DNA of 41,156 nt from a virus. The notes under the pieces are model-generated. The model searched no databases and was not told the origin of the DNA. It saw only the letters and a program-made list of their open reading frames with translations. Both the position numbers and the translations under genes were made by a program. The stretch is from positions 1-41,156 of the IMG/VR virus record IMGVR_UViG_3300025648_000045; one strand, 5' to 3'. Positions 39,644 to 41,156 of this stretch are shown piece after piece; the first letter of the stretch is position 1, and each line of letters starts with the position of its first letter.

Positions 39644-39756
39644 ATCCGAAACATAAATGCCCAGCCTGCGGTACGGAATGCAAGCCACACCAGTGCAAGG
39701 CGTGTCAGGAAAAAGCGGCTATAGTCTACAAACGCATGGGTAAAAATAGGCCATAA
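39640..39756 (+). CDS. Zinc-ribbon micro-protein (38 aa)
   Basis: A 38-residue protein with two Cys pairs, KCPACGTEC and QCKACQEK, typical of a tiny zinc ribbon, followed by a basic helix. It is coupled to the previous gene by ATGA. It is the last protein gene before the tRNA region. Confidence 0.6.
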   Translation: MNPKHKCPACGTECKPHQCKACQEKAAIVYKRMGKNRP

Positions 39757-39790
39757 CCTCATTATAGAATCGCATTTACTCTGTAAAATG

Positions 39791-39799
39791 TGCTATAAT
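39791..39799 (+). promoter_or_regulatory. Extended -10 promoter for the tRNA
   Basis: TGCTATAAT contains a perfect TATAAT with an upstream TGn, an extended -10 element. A -35 box is not convincing. Transcription would begin near 39806, just before the tRNA. Confidence 0.5.
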
Positions 39800-39818
39800 C
39801 GGTAAAAAAATTTCATAT

Positions 39819-39892
39819 TACCCTTTGGTGTAATGGGAACACATCTCCCTTTGGAGGAGAGATTCATGGTTCAAGTCCATGAGGGGTAGCCA
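39819..39892 (+). tRNA. trnQ: tRNA-Gln (anticodon UUG)
   Basis: A complete 74-base cloverleaf. The 7-bp acceptor stem pairs 39819-39825 with 39881-39887 (one G-U). The D stem is GTG/CAC, the anticodon stem TCTCC/GGAGA with loop CTTTGGA gives anticodon UUG, and the T arm CATGG/CCATG has loop TTCAAGT. The discriminator is G and CCA is encoded. The U1-A72 pair and G73 match bacterial tRNA-Gln identity. It reads CAA and CAG and may aid the very Gln-rich virion proteins of this phage. Confidence 0.95.
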
Positions 39893-39899
39893 ATTTATA

Positions 39900-39926
39900 G
39901 GGAGTTTAGGGAGTTTAGGGAGTTTA
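39900..39926 (+). repeat. Three perfect 9-bp tandem repeats
   Basis: GGGAGTTTA occurs three times in a row without mismatch, 8 bases after the tRNA and 7 bases before a promoter -35 box. The position suggests a binding site for a regulator of the downstream RNA. Confidence 0.85.
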
Positions 39927-39933
39927 CAAACGC

Positions 39934-39961
39934 TTGACAGATATTCATAAGTGCATAGGAT
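39934..39961 (+). promoter_or_regulatory. Strong promoter for a putative RNA (TTGACA-16-TAGGAT)
   Basis: A perfect TTGACA at 39934-39939, a 16-base spacer and TAGGAT at 39956-39961. The same -10 hexamer occurs in early promoter P1. No gene start lies close downstream; instead a structured non-coding stretch follows. Confidence 0.7.
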
Positions 39962-39967
39962 TTGTAA

Positions 39968-40142
39968 TCTCGTGGGAATCTTCGGTGAACCACTGCTCTG
40001 ATTGATCTGAAAAGACTCGGTTGGATGCTTATAATCGGAGGAGGCTTGAGGGGGTGAGTCGAGAGGCTAACGCTAGTTTACTAGGGGGGCGGCATCGAAC
40101 ATTAGCGACCTGAACCTCCTCCGACATTTTTTCTTTTCTTTT
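39968..40142 (+). ncRNA. Putative structured non-coding RNA (~175 nt)
   Basis: Transcript start is estimated from the promoter and the end from the T-tract. A 10-bp stem pairs 40035-40044 (TCGGAGGAGG) with 40115-40124, and the run TTTTTTCTTTTCTTTTT follows, like an intrinsic terminator with a long insert. Inside the stem, GCTAA (40066-40070) pairs with TTAGC (40102-40106) and encloses a CTAG-TTTA-CTAG hairpin (40073-40084). Upstream, GTGG/CCAC (39972-39975, 39990-39993) can pair, and GACTC (40014-40018) matches GAGTC (40056-40060), which would form a pseudoknot. There is no convincing reading frame. It does not resemble 6S, SRP, RNase P or tmRNA. It could instead be a structured leader of the gene at 40171. 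Confidence 0.6.
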
Positions 40143-40170
40143 TACCAGCTTAGGTTTTTGATTGAGCTTC

Positions 40171-40692
40171 ATGAATACATCAACCACCGATACCACACCA
40201 ACGCCGAGGACTGATGAGGCTTGCGAGGCAATGGGCTTAAAAGCCTTTGTAGTGCCAGTAGAAACCTCTCGCCAGCTAGAGCGCGAACTCGCCGAGAAAT
40301 CCAACGAGGTCGCAAGGCTTCGTGAGGAACTTGATCGCCTTAAACGAGGATGCCAAGGGTCATGCTACGCGTGTGAACCAGTTGGAGCAATGAACCTCAA
40401 ACTAGAAGCCGAGGTCGCAAGGCTCCGCGAGATAGTGGAGCGATACCGAGCCGAAACCTGTCCTTCGGAAAAGGACACATCCACCGAAACCTGTCCTTCT
40501 CAAAAGGACGACCAATGGCGAGAGCTTGGCCCAGACGAGATGATCCAAGAGGGTGATGAACGCACAGACTTTTTGCATGGGTTGGCATGGAGAAAGGTTG
40601 AAAACAGCATCGGCACACTTGCTTGGAAATGGACTACGCTGAAATTCCGCACCCTCCGTCCGTTGCCAAAAAAGAAAGCTCCAACAAAGTAA
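40171..40692 (+). CDS. Coiled-coil protein with internal hairpin repeats (173 aa)
   Basis: A 173-residue protein; the ATG at 40171 is preferred to an upstream TTG. The N-terminal part has a segment TPRTDEACEAMG typical of small phage proteins. It continues with a coiled coil that contains EVARLRE twice (residues about 49-55 and 86-92). A Cys-containing linker and two repeats of ETCPSxKD follow, and the C-terminus is Trp/Lys-rich (AWKWTTLKFRTLRPLPKKK). The function is unknown. Confidence 0.65.
   Translation: MNTSTTDTTPTPRTDEACEAMGLKAFVVPVETSRQLERELAEKSNEVARLREELDRLKRGCQGSCYACEPVGAMNLKLEAEVARLREIVERYRAETCPSEKDTSTETCPSQKDDQWRELGPDEMIQEGDERTDFLHGLAWRKVENSIGTLAWKWTTLKFRTLRPLPKKKAPTK
40451..40509 (+). 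repeat. Duplicated in-frame hairpin element
   Basis: CCGAAACCTGTCCTT occurs at 40451-40465 and 40484-40498, 33 bases apart. Each is followed by a loop and AAGGAC, so each copy can form a perfect 6-bp hairpin (GTCCTT, 5-base loop, AAGGAC). Both lie in the same reading frame. Confidence 0.8.
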
Positions 40693-41081
40693 TCTGTTAA
40701 TAAAACCGCTACATATTTTTAACAGCTATCATTCAGAAATAGTAAATGACATCTACTATTCCTGTATATTAATGCACGCTACAAAGAAGCATTGTAGTGA
40801 TCACACTACATACTTTGCACTTGTGTAACAGATCGTAGACATCTCTCAAATGTTGATGATCGTAGACACCTGATTAATCACCGCATTATACCTGATTGGG
40901 TATGATTCCTGAGTGATAAATCACAATTATCACCGCAAGGGTATATTGTCATGTCGATGAATCCGCGTTTTCTGTACATGAGAGCGTTGATATGTACACG
41001 CTATCGACATTTTCTTTATACAACGACGATTTAAGTAAAGTGCGCTTTACACAAGATTGCAGTATTCGTAATGTAATTTAT
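40693..41081. promoter_or_regulatory. AT-rich regulatory region with many inverted and direct repeats
   Basis: This 389-base stretch has no convincing gene. Inverted repeats: CTGTTAA/TTAACAG (40694-40725), GTAGTG-ATCA-CACTAC (40794-40809), GTGATAAATCAC (40913-40924), ATGTCGAT/ATCGACAT (40951-41010) and GTAAAG-TGCG-CTTTAC (41035-41050). Direct repeats: GATCGTAGACA at 40831 and 40858, ATCACCGCA at 40877 and 40929. Such density suggests an operator region, replication origin or packaging-linked site. No clear promoter consensus was identified within it. Confidence 0.55.
40928..40941 (+). promoter_or_regulatory. Lambda-OR3-like operator sequence
   Basis: TATCACCGCAAGGG equals the first 14 bases of phage lambda operator OR3, as I remember it (17-mer TATCACCGCAAGGGATA). 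The half-site ATCACCGC occurs a second time at 40877-40884. Whether a CI/Cro-type repressor exists in this phage is unknown, because no such gene is in the window. Confidence 0.5.
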
Positions 41082-41156
41082 ATGAGTAATCCACTTCCAC
41101 TTAACTTTTTAGATAACTATAACACACACGGCGCGGCTATTGACCTGCCTCACGCC
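41082..41156 (+). CDS. Start of an unidentified gene (3' truncated)
   Basis: An ATG at 41082 opens a frame that runs to the end of the window (25 residues seen, MSNPLPLNFLDNYNTHGAAI then DLPHA). It follows the repeat-rich regulatory region. Too little is visible to name it. A portal or another head gene would fit the position after the terminase, but this is only a guess. Confidence 0.5.
   Translation, partial: MSNPLPLNFLDNYNTHGAAIDLPHA

Noticed and set aside
39819-39892. Idea that tRNA-Gln suppresses a reassigned stop codon
   Set aside because: The anticodon is UUG, not CUA or UUA, and TAA, TGA and TAG all end well-formed genes here.
39819-39926. tRNA end plus tandem repeats as a prophage attachment site
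   Set aside because: No integrase was found and no second copy of the tRNA 3' end occurs in the window. The tRNA is complete and has its own promoter.
40951-41034. A 27-codon frame in the repeat-rich region
   Set aside because: It coincides with large inverted repeats and has no start context or protein motif.
1-41156. Search for integrase, CI-type repressor, holin-endolysin pair, portal and major capsid genes
   Set aside because: None could be recognised in the window, so temperate lifestyle and lysis mode cannot be stated.

Overview
The window is a segment of a tailed double-stranded DNA phage genome (Caudoviricetes). The signs are a large terminase subunit, a long run of virion-type genes, an ERF annealing protein next to a Cas4-like exonuclease, RusA, a DnaC-type helicase loader, a phage tRNA and many tiny overlapping genes. 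All genes but one are on the plus strand. The host is unknown. Starts generally lack Shine-Dalgarno motifs, promoters look sigma70-like (TTGnnn, about 17 bp, TAnnnT), and several upstream leaders are CA repeats. This argues against a Bacteroidota-type promoter system and suggests a host lineage that initiates translation without Shine-Dalgarno pairing. No integrase, repressor, lysis gene, portal or major capsid gene was recognised, so the window is probably not the whole genome.

Layout. 1-22770 is one tightly packed operon. It starts with a 5'-truncated repeat-rich virion protein and a probable tail-associated protein, then two small proteins. A series of Gly/Ala/Gln-rich putative internal virion proteins follows, interrupted by a translationally coupled YcaO-TfuA pair. 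Next come a 2,722-residue polyvalent protein with metallopeptidase-like and ADP-ribosyltransferase-like parts, an ATP-grasp protein and an HExxE/Erv-type thiol oxidase fusion. A hairpin terminator and a consensus promoter at 22778-22847 open the early region. 22896-28417 holds about two dozen very small genes, many joined by ATGA overlaps. 28527-35688 is DNA metabolism: ERF annealing protein, four-Cys PD-(D/E)XK exonuclease, SSB-tail protein, zinc ribbon, RusA resolvase, DUF1376 protein, DnaC-like ATPase, HNH-type nuclease and another PD-(D/E)XK protein. 35820-39756 is packaging (small and large terminase) with a small membrane protein, two small secreted- or virion-like proteins and the only minus-strand gene. 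39757-41156 carries tRNA-Gln(UUG), a putative structured RNA with its own promoter and terminator, a coiled-coil gene, a repeat-rich regulatory region containing a lambda-OR3-like operator, and the start of a further gene.

The most unusual system is the YcaO-TfuA pair (6981-9118). In known cases this pair installs backbone thioamides (thioglycine in methyl-coenzyme M reductase; thioamitide natural products). Here it is embedded with overlapping starts between genes for probable injected virion proteins, which suggests that a virion, phage or host protein is thioamidated during infection. A second striking property is apparent absence, by eye, of GCWGC, CCGG, GGWCC and CCWGG and near absence of ACGT in the window. 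This would be a strong restriction-avoidance signature, and it also explains the habitual GCC-GCC coding of Ala-Ala.
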